The translations under genes were made by a program, and so were the position numbers. A stretch of 64,000 nt of DNA from Oscillibacter valericigenes (lineage in GTDB: Bacteria > Bacillota > Clostridia > Oscillospirales > Oscillospiraceae): assembly GCF_016902445.1 (NCBI RefSeq), contig NZ_JACSNX010000006.1, positions 1 to 64,000 of the forward strand, in the 5' to 3' direction. Shown here in pieces: positions 1 through 7,200 of the stretch (the stretch's first letter is position 1; every line of letters begins with the position of its first letter). Under the pieces are notes generated by a model. The model had not been told where the DNA came from and did not search any database. It was given only the letters and a program-made list of their open reading frames with translations.

Positions 1-350
1 CATTGTCGTCGTCGCAAAGTCCGCTCAGCTCCGTTTCCGCCTGCGGCGAAAACTGCGCCCGCTCCCTTGCTCCTCCTCTCCCCACCGCGCGGGGCGCGGC
101 GGGGGCCCCTTTAGGTCTTGCCAAAAGAGAAACGGGCCGTGCACGGTCCAAAGAGAAAAAACGCTACGGCGGGTCGGTCTGCGCAAGCGCAGCCCTCCTG
201 CCGCCGGCGGGGGATGGCTGGCGGTCCCTTGCGGTAGTCAGAGACGGAAACGCGTTGCCCTTGGGGTGACTTTGGGCCCGGGGAAGTCTGGGATACACCC
301 TGCGCCGCTTTTCGCTGCCGCTGGCTTGGTGGTTGATGGGGCTTCTGCAA

Positions 351-431
351 CGGGCCGATGAAGACATCGGCCCCTACGGGAACGCGGAAAGCCATAGTCC
401 TGCCGTAGGGGCGGATGCCCACATCCGCCCG
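351..431. repeat. REP-like nested inverted repeat
   Basis: Two hairpins face each other: GGGCCGATG (352-360) with CATCGGCCC (365-373), and GGGCGGATG (409-417) with CATCCGCCC (422-430). Between them CCCCTACGG (371-379) pairs with CCGTAGGGG (403-411), so the unit can fold as one cruciform-like structure. The plan resembles short interspersed palindromes (REP/REPIN-type). Only one copy is seen in this window. Confidence 0.55.
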
Positions 432-703
432 CTGGTACAGACCCCCACGACCGCCAGGGCAGCGCGTAGCGAAGCGGAACGCGCGGAAAGAGAAGCTGGT
501 CAAATGCGTTCTTGCACCCCGACCAACCACCGCACCCGCGCCGCGGGAATCCGCCATCAAGCCTGTACCGCACCACGCCGCGCCCGTCGGACAGTCCCCG
601 TAAACCCGCAGGCACCATCTCACGCCGACCCCCGTCGCGCGCGGAGGGCCACTGCACCGGAGCGCGTCAAAGCGCCTTTTTCTCTTACACCGGGCGCGGC
701 GCG

Positions 704-733
704 TTCTCTTTTTGGGCAAGACCAAAAAGAGAA
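704..733. repeat. 12-bp perfect inverted repeat
   Basis: TTCTCTTTTTGG (704-715) is followed by GCAAGA and then CCAAAAAGAGAA (722-733). A related partial copy (TCTTGCC followed by AAAAGAGAAA) lies near 116-131. No gene is attached. It could be a terminator of something outside the window or a dispersed repeat. Confidence 0.4.
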
Positions 734-800
734 TGGGGGGCGCATCCCCCCCGTGGAAACGGCCCCCCTGCGGGAGCAGCCCCAGTGGCCGCTGTTCAGC

Positions 801-836
801 GGCAGGAAAAGAAAACGGACCGCCTTTCGGCGGTCC
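801..836 (-). terminator. Rho-independent terminator of spoIIM-xerD
   Basis: On the minus strand GGACCGCC-GAAA-GGCGGTCC (817-836) is followed by GTTTTCTTTT. It lies about 10 bp downstream of the xerD stop. Confidence 0.85.
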
Positions 837-846
837 AAACGCCCCC

Positions 847-1734
847 TTATGCCCGGGGATGGGCCTTCTGATACACATCCTTCAGCTGCCGCTTTACCAC
901 ATGGGTGTAGATTTGGGTGGACGAGATGTCCGCATGGCCCAGCATCTCCTGAATGGAACGCAGGTCCGCCCCGTTCTCCAGCAGATGGACGGCGAAGGAG
1001 TGGCGCAGGGTGTGGGGCGTGATGTCCTTCTCGATCCCCGCCTTTTCCTGATAGTGCTTGATGATTTTCCAGAACCCCTGACGGCTCATGCGCTCGCCGT
1101 TCATATTCACGAACAGGGCCTGCTCGTCCCCGTCTGCGATCAGCTGGGGGCGGATGTCCCGCACATAGTCCTGCAGGGCCTTCACGGCGGTGTGGTACAG
1201 GGGGATGATCCGCTCCTTGCCCCGGCTGGCGCAGCGAAGAAAACCAGCAGACAAGTTCAAATCGTCCAGGTCCAGAGAGATCAGCTCACTGACCCGGATG
1301 CCGGTAGCATACAACAGCTCCAGCATGGCGTGGTCCCGATAGCCCTTGGCGTCCACGCACTGGGGCTGCTCCAGAAACAACTCCACCTCTTTGCTGGTGA
1401 GGATCTCCGGATACTTCCGCTCCGCCCGGTCTGCCGTGATCCCCTTTGCAGGGTTTGCGGCAACAGCCCCGCTGAAGAGCAGATAGCTGTAAAACGCTTT
1501 GACGGAAGCCAGGAATCGGGTCACCGACGCGGCAGATTTTCCCCGCCCGCGCATCCAGCTCATATAGTCCTGGATCATCTCACCGTCCGCCTGCCGCAGG
1601 CCGCAGCCCTGGTGTTCCGCCAGATACTCGGAAAACTGGGTCACATCCCGCAGGTAGGAGGCGATGGTGTTCTGGGAGGCATGCCGCTCCTCTGCCAGAT
1701 AGATCCCGAACTCTGCAATGTCATCTCTTGCCAA
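847..1734 (-). CDS. xerD: tyrosine recombinase XerD
   Basis: Site-specific recombinase that, with a XerC-type partner, resolves chromosome dimers at dif. The 295-residue length is typical. The N-terminal half is the SAM-like core-binding domain; the C-terminal half carries the full catalytic set: R147 (GIRVSE), K173, H241 and R244 (HTLRH), H267 (LGH) and nucleophile Y276. The start chosen is a TTG at 1734, preceded by GGGAGGGG at good spacing; it gives the family length, whereas upstream in-frame codons run back into spoIIM. It follows spoIIM by 28 bp, the arrangement seen in many Clostridia and Bacillus, and ends at a strong terminator. Confidence 0.93.
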   Translation of the reverse strand: MARDDIAEFGIYLAEERHASQNTIASYLRDVTQFSEYLAEHQGCGLRQADGEMIQDYMSWMRGRGKSAASVTRFLASVKAFYSYLLFSGAVAANPAKGITADRAERKYPEILTSKEVELFLEQPQCVDAKGYRDHAMLELLYATGIRVSELISLDLDDLNLSAGFLRCASRGKERIIPLYHTAVKALQDYVRDIRPQLIADGDEQALFVNMNGERMSRQGFWKIIKHYQEKAGIEKDITPHTLRHSFAVHLLENGADLRSIQEMLGHADISSTQIYTHVVKRQLKDVYQKAHPRA

Positions 1735-1762
1735 GGGTGCTCCCCTCCCTCTCTCTTTCTCT

Positions 1763-2398
1763 CTAACCCAGGATCCGCTCCAGCAGCAGCCGCAGCAGCA
1801 CCGGGGACAGCAGCAGATCTCCACACACACCCGCCAGCAGCGCCAGGCAACAGGCGCCGAATCGGGCCCAGCAGGCCCGGCCATAGACCACAGGGGCAGT
1901 CCGCCGTCCACTCCCAAAGGACACGGCCGCCAGCCCTGCCGCCGTCCCCCAGGAGGACGCCGCCAGCAGGAAATAGCAGGGCATGGTCACCAGACACCGC
2001 AGGCCGAACACCGCCATCGCCAGCAACACGCCGTCGGTCCCGAAGGCGGCTGTAAAGCAGCACACGGAAAAAGACAGAAAAAAACCATAGGCCGCCGTCA
2101 CACCGGGCAGCAGCACCACCCCGATGGAGGCGAACCCCAGCAGAAACGCCATCAGCGGATACCGGAAGTAAATCACCAGTGCTGACAAGACCGTCCGGGC
2201 GGTTGGGGCCCCTCCGCCCCCTAACTGCATGTAATCCTCCAGATACCGCCGCAGCTCGTCCCCTGTGGCGTCCGGTACACGACCTGACAGGACCTGTCCC
2301 AAAAAGATGCCGGCCAGAAAGAACAGGGCCAGCAACAGCAGGCGGGGCAGCATGGGCAGCTGGACCGGCGTCCGCTTCGTCAATCTTCTCGTGTTCAA
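1763..2398 (-). CDS. spoIIM: stage II sporulation protein M
   Basis: Membrane subunit of the SpoIID-SpoIIM-SpoIIP machine that drives septal peptidoglycan remodelling during engulfment. The 211 residues have a short basic N-terminus, a first membrane segment at about 20-40, a periplasmic-type stretch, and further hydrophobic segments over about 75-210, including GFASIGVVLLPGVTAAYG, which resembles the conserved core of the family. The start is TTG at 2398, with GAGGCGGA just upstream. The start and its SD lie in one arm of an extended hairpin (2397-2440). It is cotranscribed with xerD. A second SpoIIM-superfamily protein is encoded at 35046-35672. Confidence 0.88.
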   Translation of the reverse strand: MNTRRLTKRTPVQLPMLPRLLLLALFFLAGIFLGQVLSGRVPDATGDELRRYLEDYMQLGGGGAPTARTVLSALVIYFRYPLMAFLLGFASIGVVLLPGVTAAYGFFLSFSVCCFTAAFGTDGVLLAMAVFGLRCLVTMPCYFLLAASSWGTAAGLAAVSFGSGRRTAPVVYGRACWARFGACCLALLAGVCGDLLLSPVLLRLLLERILG

Positions 2399-2440
2399 TC
2401 CGCCTCACCTCACCGCATCCTATGCGGGGGCAGGCGGATT
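2397..2440 (-). promoter_or_regulatory. leader hairpin covering the spoIIM start
   Basis: In the spoIIM leader, AATCCGCCT on the plus strand (2397-2405) pairs with AGGCGGATT (2432-2440), and inside it CCGCAT (2413-2418) pairs with ATGCGG (2422-2427). The arm nearest the gene contains the SD-like GAGGCGGA and two bases of the TTG start codon, so folding would occlude initiation. A sigma-E-like CATAGGAT lies in the same stretch; if it is the -10, transcripts would start inside the hairpin and lose the upstream arm. Confidence 0.5.
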
Positions 2441-2635
2441 TATGTGACGGTTGACGTAAACTTTGTCTTGTACTAACTATAGTTGAATTTGCCGGTTTTC
2501 GCAAGGAATTTACAAGAAATTTCCGTTTTTTGTGAGTTATGACAAAAACTTATGTAAACCGTATTATGTAAACATTATAAAGCATCCCTCTCCTTGGCAG
2601 CTTTCAGGATAGAAAAAGAACAATATGTTGTAGAC

Positions 2636-2671
2636 ATAAAAACGGCGGCGCCCCAATATTTGCCGCCGCCG
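2636..2671 (-). terminator. terminator of the tgt-yajC operon
   Basis: On the minus strand GCCGCCG-like arms (2643-2649 and 2662-2668, 12-nt loop) are followed by TTTTT. It lies about 80 bp after the stop of the membrane protein at 2749. Confidence 0.75.
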
Positions 2672-2748
2672 CTCCCCCTCCTGTTGAGGTGCCAAACCAG
2701 CGGCAATCTCCCAAATGCAAGAGGACAGATCTGTATTTTTGGTGAATT

Positions 2749-3192
2749 TCACAAGCGGACTTTTTCCTTTTTCCGGACTGGCTGGACCCGCTTCCCTCCT
2801 TTCCGACGTCTGCGGCGGCCGCCCAGCACACCGGCCAGCAGACCGCCGCCTGCTCCGCACAGCAGCAGCAGACCGCCCCGGCCCAGCCACGAGATCTGTT
2901 TCCAGCAGAGCAGACTCACGACGATCAGCACTGCCAGAAAACCTGCGGCACACACCAGGGCACTGGGCAGGCTGCCCCAGGGAGACCGGCGGGTACAGGT
3001 CAGCCCCCCCAGACAGGCAGACAGGCAGCATCCCGCCGCCAGGACCGGAAAAGCCCCCGCCTCCGGCAGCACCGCCTTCACCAGCAGCAGCGAGGCCAGC
3101 ACCGTTACCAGCAGATATACCCCCAGAGACAGGGCCACCCCCTGCACAAACACCATCCAGAGCGCAGTGTCCTTCTTCCGCCCATTTCCCAT
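2749..3192 (-). CDS. TIGR04086-type membrane protein
   Basis: A 147-residue protein with four hydrophobic segments (about 15-37, 42-62, 72-95, 103-122) and a strongly basic C-terminal tail (RRRRRKGGKR). Length, topology and position directly after tgt-yajC match the small clostridial membrane protein family named TIGR04086, whose function is unknown to me. The ATG at 3192 is preceded by GGGGAGGGG and T6. That SD forms the second arm of the hairpin after yajC, so expression may be coupled to terminator folding. Confidence 0.7.
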   Translation of the reverse strand: MGNGRKKDTALWMVFVQGVALSLGVYLLVTVLASLLLVKAVLPEAGAFPVLAAGCCLSACLGGLTCTRRSPWGSLPSALVCAAGFLAVLIVVSLLCWKQISWLGRGGLLLLCGAGGGLLAGVLGGRRRRRKGGKRVQPVRKKEKVRL

Positions 3193-3199
3193 AAAAAAC

Positions 3200-3242
3200 C
3201 CCTCCCCTGTCAAGCTCTGTTGGAGCATATGACGGGGGAGGG
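3200..3242 (-). terminator. hairpin between yajC and the next gene, embedding its RBS
   Basis: TGACGGGGGAGGG (3230-3242) and CCCTCCCCTGTCA (3200-3212) match in 12 of 13 positions. On the minus strand the second arm is followed by T6 and then by the ATG of the downstream gene, so the same bases act as terminator arm, T-tract, SD and spacer. T-rich sequence also follows on the plus side. Confidence 0.6.
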
Positions 3243-3258
3243 TGTTTTTATGATGAGG

Positions 3259-3648
3259 TCAGTCCTTCTTTTCCTCTTCTGCGGGAGCAGCCGGCTCATC
3301 CGCAGGCTTTTCGGGGATCTCCTCGGTCTCCTTGACCTCGTCCTTCTTCTCCTCATCCTTCTTCTTGGAAGTCTGAGTGTCGCTGGACTGGACACCGGTG
3401 GTAGAGACAGCCCACTTGGTCAGCTCCATACGGACCCGGTCATCACTGGTCTCGATGACGATGGTATCAGGCTTCACCGTGACGATCTTACCCACGATAC
3501 CGCCGATGGTGGTGATGGTATCGCCCTTCTTCAGACTGTCCCGCATGGCCTGAGCCTGCTTTTTGCGCTTGTTCTCCGGGCGGATCAGCATGAAATAGAA
3601 GACCGCAAAGAGAACGACCAGCATAATGATGGAGGAAGCACCTTCCAT
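3259..3648 (-). CDS. yajC: preprotein translocase subunit YajC
   Basis: Accessory subunit of the SecDF-YajC complex at the cytoplasmic membrane. The 129 residues begin with one membrane helix (about 5-22, ending in the typical FYFMLIRPENKRKK), followed by the conserved cytosolic domain (LKKGDTITTIGGIVGKIV, DRVRMEL) and a long acidic/lysine-rich tail of about 45 residues, longer than in many homologues. It lies between tgt and the TIGR04086-type gene, the standard clostridial order. Confidence 0.93.
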   Translation of the reverse strand: MEGASSIIMLVVLFAVFYFMLIRPENKRKKQAQAMRDSLKKGDTITTIGGIVGKIVTVKPDTIVIETSDDRVRMELTKWAVSTTGVQSSDTQTSKKKDEEKKDEVKETEEIPEKPADEPAAPAEEEKKD

Positions 3649-3722
3649 GTTCGCAAAACTCCTTTTCGTTTCAAAGTCAGAATGACAACATTATAGCAGA
3701 TATGCCAGCTTTTGCAAGGGGG

Positions 3723-4856
3723 TCACGCGCGTTTTTCCAAATTTCCGCTGTAACGGGCCCGGAAGTCGGCGAATGTCCCCTCGTCCAGGGCCTGGCGGAT
3801 GTGGGCGGCCAGCTCGTTGTAGAACCACAGATTGTGCAGCACCGCCAGCCGCAGGGCCAGCACCTCGTCCGCCTTGAACAGGTGCCGGAGGTAGGCCCGG
3901 GAGAAGCGGCGGCACACCGGGCAGCCGCAGCTCTCACTGATGGGGCGGGGGTCTGTGGCGTACTTTTCATTGAGGATGTTCACCGTGCCCTCCCAGGTGA
4001 AGAGTTTGCCGTGACGACCGTTGCGGGAGGGCATGACGCAGTCGAAGAAGTCCACGCCCCGGGCCACGGCCTCGATGATGTTGCTGGGGGTGCCCACGCC
4101 CATGAGATAGCGGGGCCTGTCCGCAGGCATGTGGGGCTCCACTGCCTCGATGATCTCGTACATGACCTCCGCCGGTTCCCCCACCGCGAGACCCCCGATG
4201 GCATAGCCGTCGCAGTCCAGCTTGGCGATTTCCTTCATGTGCCACACCCGCAGGTCCGGAAACGTGGCTCCCTGATTGATACCGAAGAGCATCTGTCCCG
4301 GGTTCACCGTGTCCGGCAGGCTGTTGAGTCGCTCATGCTCCGCCTTGCACCGCTCCAGCCAGCGGGCGGTGCGCTCACAGCTGGCCTTGGCGTATTCATA
4401 GGTGGCGGGATTCTCCACGCACTCATCAAAGGCCATGGCGATGTCGCTGCCCAGGTTGGACTGGATCCGCATGGACTCCTCCGGCCCCATGAAGATCTTT
4501 CTCCCGTCGATGTGGGAGGCGAAGGTGACGCCCTCCTCCCGGATCTTCCGCAGGGACGCCAGGGAGAACACCTGAAACCCGCCGGAGTCTGTCAGGATGG
4601 GGCCGTCCCAGTCCATGAACTTGTGGAGGCCGCCCATCTGCCGAACGATCTGATCGCCGGGCCGCAGATGGAGATGGTAGGTGTTGCTGAGTTCGATCTG
4701 GCACCCCACCTCCTTCAAATCGTGGGCGGAAACGCCGCCCTTAATGGCCCCCTGGGTACCCACGTTCATGAACACCGGCGTCTGGACCACGCCGCCGTGA
4801 GCACAGGAGAATTCGCCGCGTCGGGCGCGGCCCTCGGTCTTGAGCACTCTGAACAT
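3723..4856 (-). CDS. tgt: tRNA-guanine transglycosylase
   Basis: Exchanges guanine-34 for the queuosine precursor (preQ1 or queuine) in tRNAs with GUN anticodons. The full-length 377-residue protein has the TIM-barrel signatures: catalytic aspartate D90 in TDSGGFQVFSL, the second aspartate in GVDFFDCVMPSRNGRHG, and the zinc site C-x-C-x2-C with a later histidine (CGCPVC, VLHN). The ATG at 4856 follows AAGGAG. It is the first gene of tgt-yajC-TIGR04086. Confidence 0.96.
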   Translation of the reverse strand: MFRVLKTEGRARRGEFSCAHGGVVQTPVFMNVGTQGAIKGGVSAHDLKEVGCQIELSNTYHLHLRPGDQIVRQMGGLHKFMDWDGPILTDSGGFQVFSLASLRKIREEGVTFASHIDGRKIFMGPEESMRIQSNLGSDIAMAFDECVENPATYEYAKASCERTARWLERCKAEHERLNSLPDTVNPGQMLFGINQGATFPDLRVWHMKEIAKLDCDGYAIGGLAVGEPAEVMYEIIEAVEPHMPADRPRYLMGVGTPSNIIEAVARGVDFFDCVMPSRNGRHGKLFTWEGTVNILNEKYATDPRPISESCGCPVCRRFSRAYLRHLFKADEVLALRLAVLHNLWFYNELAAHIRQALDEGTFADFRARYSGNLEKRA

Positions 4857-5061
4857 CCAGTGATCTCCTTATATCGAAATATATCTATTCTATACTGAGG
4901 ACGCCTGTTCCATTAAACTGGGCGTCCGGGTCCCGCCGGAGGTGCCGCAAGGTGCGGGCCGCCGAGCGGCGGCCCGGATTATCCCGGGCGGCAGAGCGCC
5001 GTTCCTGCGCACGGTTCCAGTCTGCCGAACTCAAAAAGCGCCCACCCTCGCAGGGGACGTC

Positions 5062-5514
5062 TCAAAGCATCTCCTTGATCTCCTCACAGAAGCTGGCTGC
5101 GGACTCTGTGTCCCGCATCACCAAAAAAGCCGTGTCATCCCCTGCCAGGGACCCCAGCATGAAGGTGATATCCATGTCATCCAGAGCGGCGCACGCGGCG
5201 CTGGCCAGACCCGGCATGGTCTTGACCACCACGATGTTCTGGGCGCTGTCGATGCTGGTAATGCTCTGGCGGAAGATGGTCCGCAGCTTCTCTGCAAAGT
5301 TCAGCTTCGTCCGATTGCCGGACACCGCGTATTTGTACATTCCGCGGCCCACCGGCTCCTTGATGAGGTGCATCTGCTTGATGTCCCGGGAGATGGTGGC
5401 TTGGGTGCTGGTGATGCCCCGTTCCTGGAGCCGGGAGAGCAGCTGCTCCTGGGTCTCGATATTCTCCTGGCTGATGATCTCCAGGATCATGCTCTGCCGG
5501 TCATTTTTCATCAT
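5062..5514 (-). CDS. argR: arginine repressor ArgR
   Basis: Arginine-responsive transcription factor of arginine biosynthesis and catabolism. The 150 residues have a winged HTH (about 1-70, with the STQATISRD recognition helix region) and the C-terminal oligomerisation/arginine-binding domain (GSLAGDDTAFLV). Tandem ATG codons (5514, 5511) follow AGGAGGATTTG; the first is used here. The start overlaps the end of nadK, indicating translational coupling. The 205 bp downstream contains a GC-rich hairpin (4955-4963 with 4968-4976) without a clear T-tract. recN, often next, is absent. Confidence 0.93.
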   Translation of the reverse strand: MMKNDRQSMILEIISQENIETQEQLLSRLQERGITSTQATISRDIKQMHLIKEPVGRGMYKYAVSGNRTKLNFAEKLRTIFRQSITSIDSAQNIVVVKTMPGLASAACAALDDMDITFMLGSLAGDDTAFLVMRDTESAASFCEEIKEML

Positions 5515-6379
5515 CAAATCCTCCTGGAAGCATTTTTTGTGCGAAGATCTCACAAAAACTCCGCTCGGACAGGCGCACCAGCTTCACCACATGCTTGGAC
5601 CGGCGGACCTGTACCTTGTCATCGGCCTTCAGTGCAAAGGCCCGGCTCTCGTCCACGAACAGATACACCGGCTTGCGGCCGTTGCGCTCCAGTTCGATGG
5701 TCAGCGTGTGCTCCGGAGACAGCACATAGGACGAAAACCGCATATTGTGGGTGCAGATGGGACAGACCACCATGGTCTGGGCCACCGGCTCCACCACCGG
5801 CCCTCCGGCGGAGAGCGAGTAGGCCGTGGACCCGGTGGGGGTGGCCACGATGACGCCGTCCCCTGCAATGTCCGCCAGGTGCCGGCCGTCGGAGGAGATT
5901 TTCAAATGGATCACATGGGAGATGGGGCCCTCCCGGATCACCGCGTCGTTGAGACCCAGGTTCGTGTAGATCTGGCGGCCCTCCCGCTGGACGGAGACGT
6001 CCAGCATCATCCGCTGCTCCGTCTGGAAGTCCCAGTCCTTCAGCTTCCGCAGGGCCTCCAGCTCTCCGGCCTCCAGCTCCGCGATGAAGCCCAGCCCCCC
6101 CATGTTGATGCCCAGCACCGGGATCTTGTTCAGGGCCACCAGCTTGGCCAGGTGCAGGATGGTGCCGTCCCCGCCGAAGGTGATCAGCAGGTCGGCGGTC
6201 TTCAGCTCCGCCGTCAGGGGCCGGGTCTTGTAGTCGCCGTAGGCGCCGTCCTTCTGGTCCTTGAAGGGGGGGCACACCACCGTCTGGAACCCCATCTCCC
6301 GCAGGATGGCATCCGCCCGGCGGGTGGCCTCCATGCCCCGGTCCCGGTTGGGATTGGGGCAGAGGATGATCTTTTTCAT
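5501..6379 (-). CDS. nadK: NAD kinase
   Basis: Phosphorylates NAD+ to NADP+. The 292-residue protein has the GGDGT motif (69-73), the NMGGLGFIAE region and the conserved TPTGSTAYSLSAGGP segment of the substrate site. Its ATG overlaps the tlyA stop (ATGA), and its end overlaps the argR start. The operon order dxs-tlyA-nadK-argR is widespread in Firmicutes. Confidence 0.95.
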   Translation of the reverse strand: MKKIILCPNPNRDRGMEATRRADAILREMGFQTVVCPPFKDQKDGAYGDYKTRPLTAELKTADLLITFGGDGTILHLAKLVALNKIPVLGINMGGLGFIAELEAGELEALRKLKDWDFQTEQRMMLDVSVQREGRQIYTNLGLNDAVIREGPISHVIHLKISSDGRHLADIAGDGVIVATPTGSTAYSLSAGGPVVEPVAQTMVVCPICTHNMRFSSYVLSPEHTLTIELERNGRKPVYLFVDESRAFALKADDKVQVRRSKHVVKLVRLSERSFCEIFAQKMLPGGFDDEK

Positions 6380-7200
6380 GTGGTGCCTCCCTCTCCGTGC
6401 TCTTTCAGGGTCTGGTGGGACTCTTCCACCAGGGCCTTGAGGTCAAATGTGCGCTCCTGCCAGGGGCCCTTCTCCAGATACCCCAGGTACTCGATGTTCC
6501 CCTCCGGGCCGCGGATGGGAGAGTACGTCAATCCAAGGACTGTAAAGCCGGATTCCTTCGCATAGTCCAGGAAGTGCTCCAGCACCTCCAGGTGGACGTC
6601 TGGGTCCCGGACCACGCCCTTCTTCCCCACCTTCTCCCGGCCGGCCTCGAACTGGGGCTTTACCAGGCAGGCGGCGTGGCCGCCGTCCTTCAGAAGGCCG
6701 TTCAGGGGCGGCAGGATCAGCTTCAGGGAGATGAAGCTCACGTCCACAGAGGCGAAGTCCAGCTCATCTGGTACCTGCTCATGGGTCAGATACCGGGCGT
6801 TGGTCCGCTCCAGGCACACCACCCGGGGATCGCTGCGGAGCTTCCAGGCCAGCTGGCCGTAGCCCACATCCACGGCGTAAACCTTTTCCGCACCGTTCTG
6901 CAGCATGCAGTCGGTAAAGCCGCCGGTGGAAGCCCCGATATCGGCGCAGACCGCGCCGTGAAGGTCGATGGGGAAGGTCGCCATGGCCTTTTCCAGCTTT
7001 AGCCCGCCACGGCTCACATAGGCCAGTGTGCCGCCCCGGATCTCGATCTGGGCGTCCTCCGCCACGGCGGTGCCGGGCTTGTCCACCCGCTGGCCGTTGA
7101 CAAAGACCTCGCCGCTCATGATGACCGCCTGGGCCCTCTGGCGGCTCTCCTGAAGGCCCCGCTCCGTCAACAGGACGTCCAGCCGTTTCTTTCCGCTCAT
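6376..7200 (-). CDS. tlyA: TlyA family rRNA 2'-O-methyltransferase
   Basis: Predicted SAM-dependent RNA methyltransferase of the TlyA/hemolysin-A family; characterised members methylate 2'-hydroxyls of rRNA. An N-terminal S4 RNA-binding domain (about 1-60, RLDVLLTERGL) precedes an FtsJ-like Rossmann domain with ADIGASTGGFTDCML as the SAM-binding loop. The ATG at 7200 overlaps the dxs TGA (ATGA) and is preceded by GGGAGG; an upstream in-frame extension of five residues is less likely. Length 274. Confidence 0.9.
   Translation of the reverse strand: MSGKKRLDVLLTERGLQESRQRAQAVIMSGEVFVNGQRVDKPGTAVAEDAQIEIRGGTLAYVSRGGLKLEKAMATFPIDLHGAVCADIGASTGGFTDCMLQNGAEKVYAVDVGYGQLAWKLRSDPRVVCLERTNARYLTHEQVPDELDFASVDVSFISLKLILPPLNGLLKDGGHAACLVKPQFEAGREKVGKKGVVRDPDVHLEVLEHFLDYAKESGFTVLGLTYSPIRGPEGNIEYLGYLEKGPWQERTFDLKALVEESHQTLKEHGEGGTT

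Larger units (their letters stand above)
1..846. other. gene-free intergenic region with hairpins
   Basis: I see no credible gene here. Open frames on both strands are Arg/Pro/Gly-rich low-complexity translations with no ribosome binding site and no recognisable domain. The stretch holds a REP-like double hairpin (351-431), a second perfect inverted repeat (704-715 with 722-733, six-base loop GCAAGA) and, at its right end, the terminator of the xerD operon. Confidence 0.6.

Noticed and set aside
111-1022. Several frames of 60-255 codons in the left intergenic region
   Set aside because: Low-complexity Arg/Pro/Gly translations overlapping a terminator and hairpins; no RBS or family.
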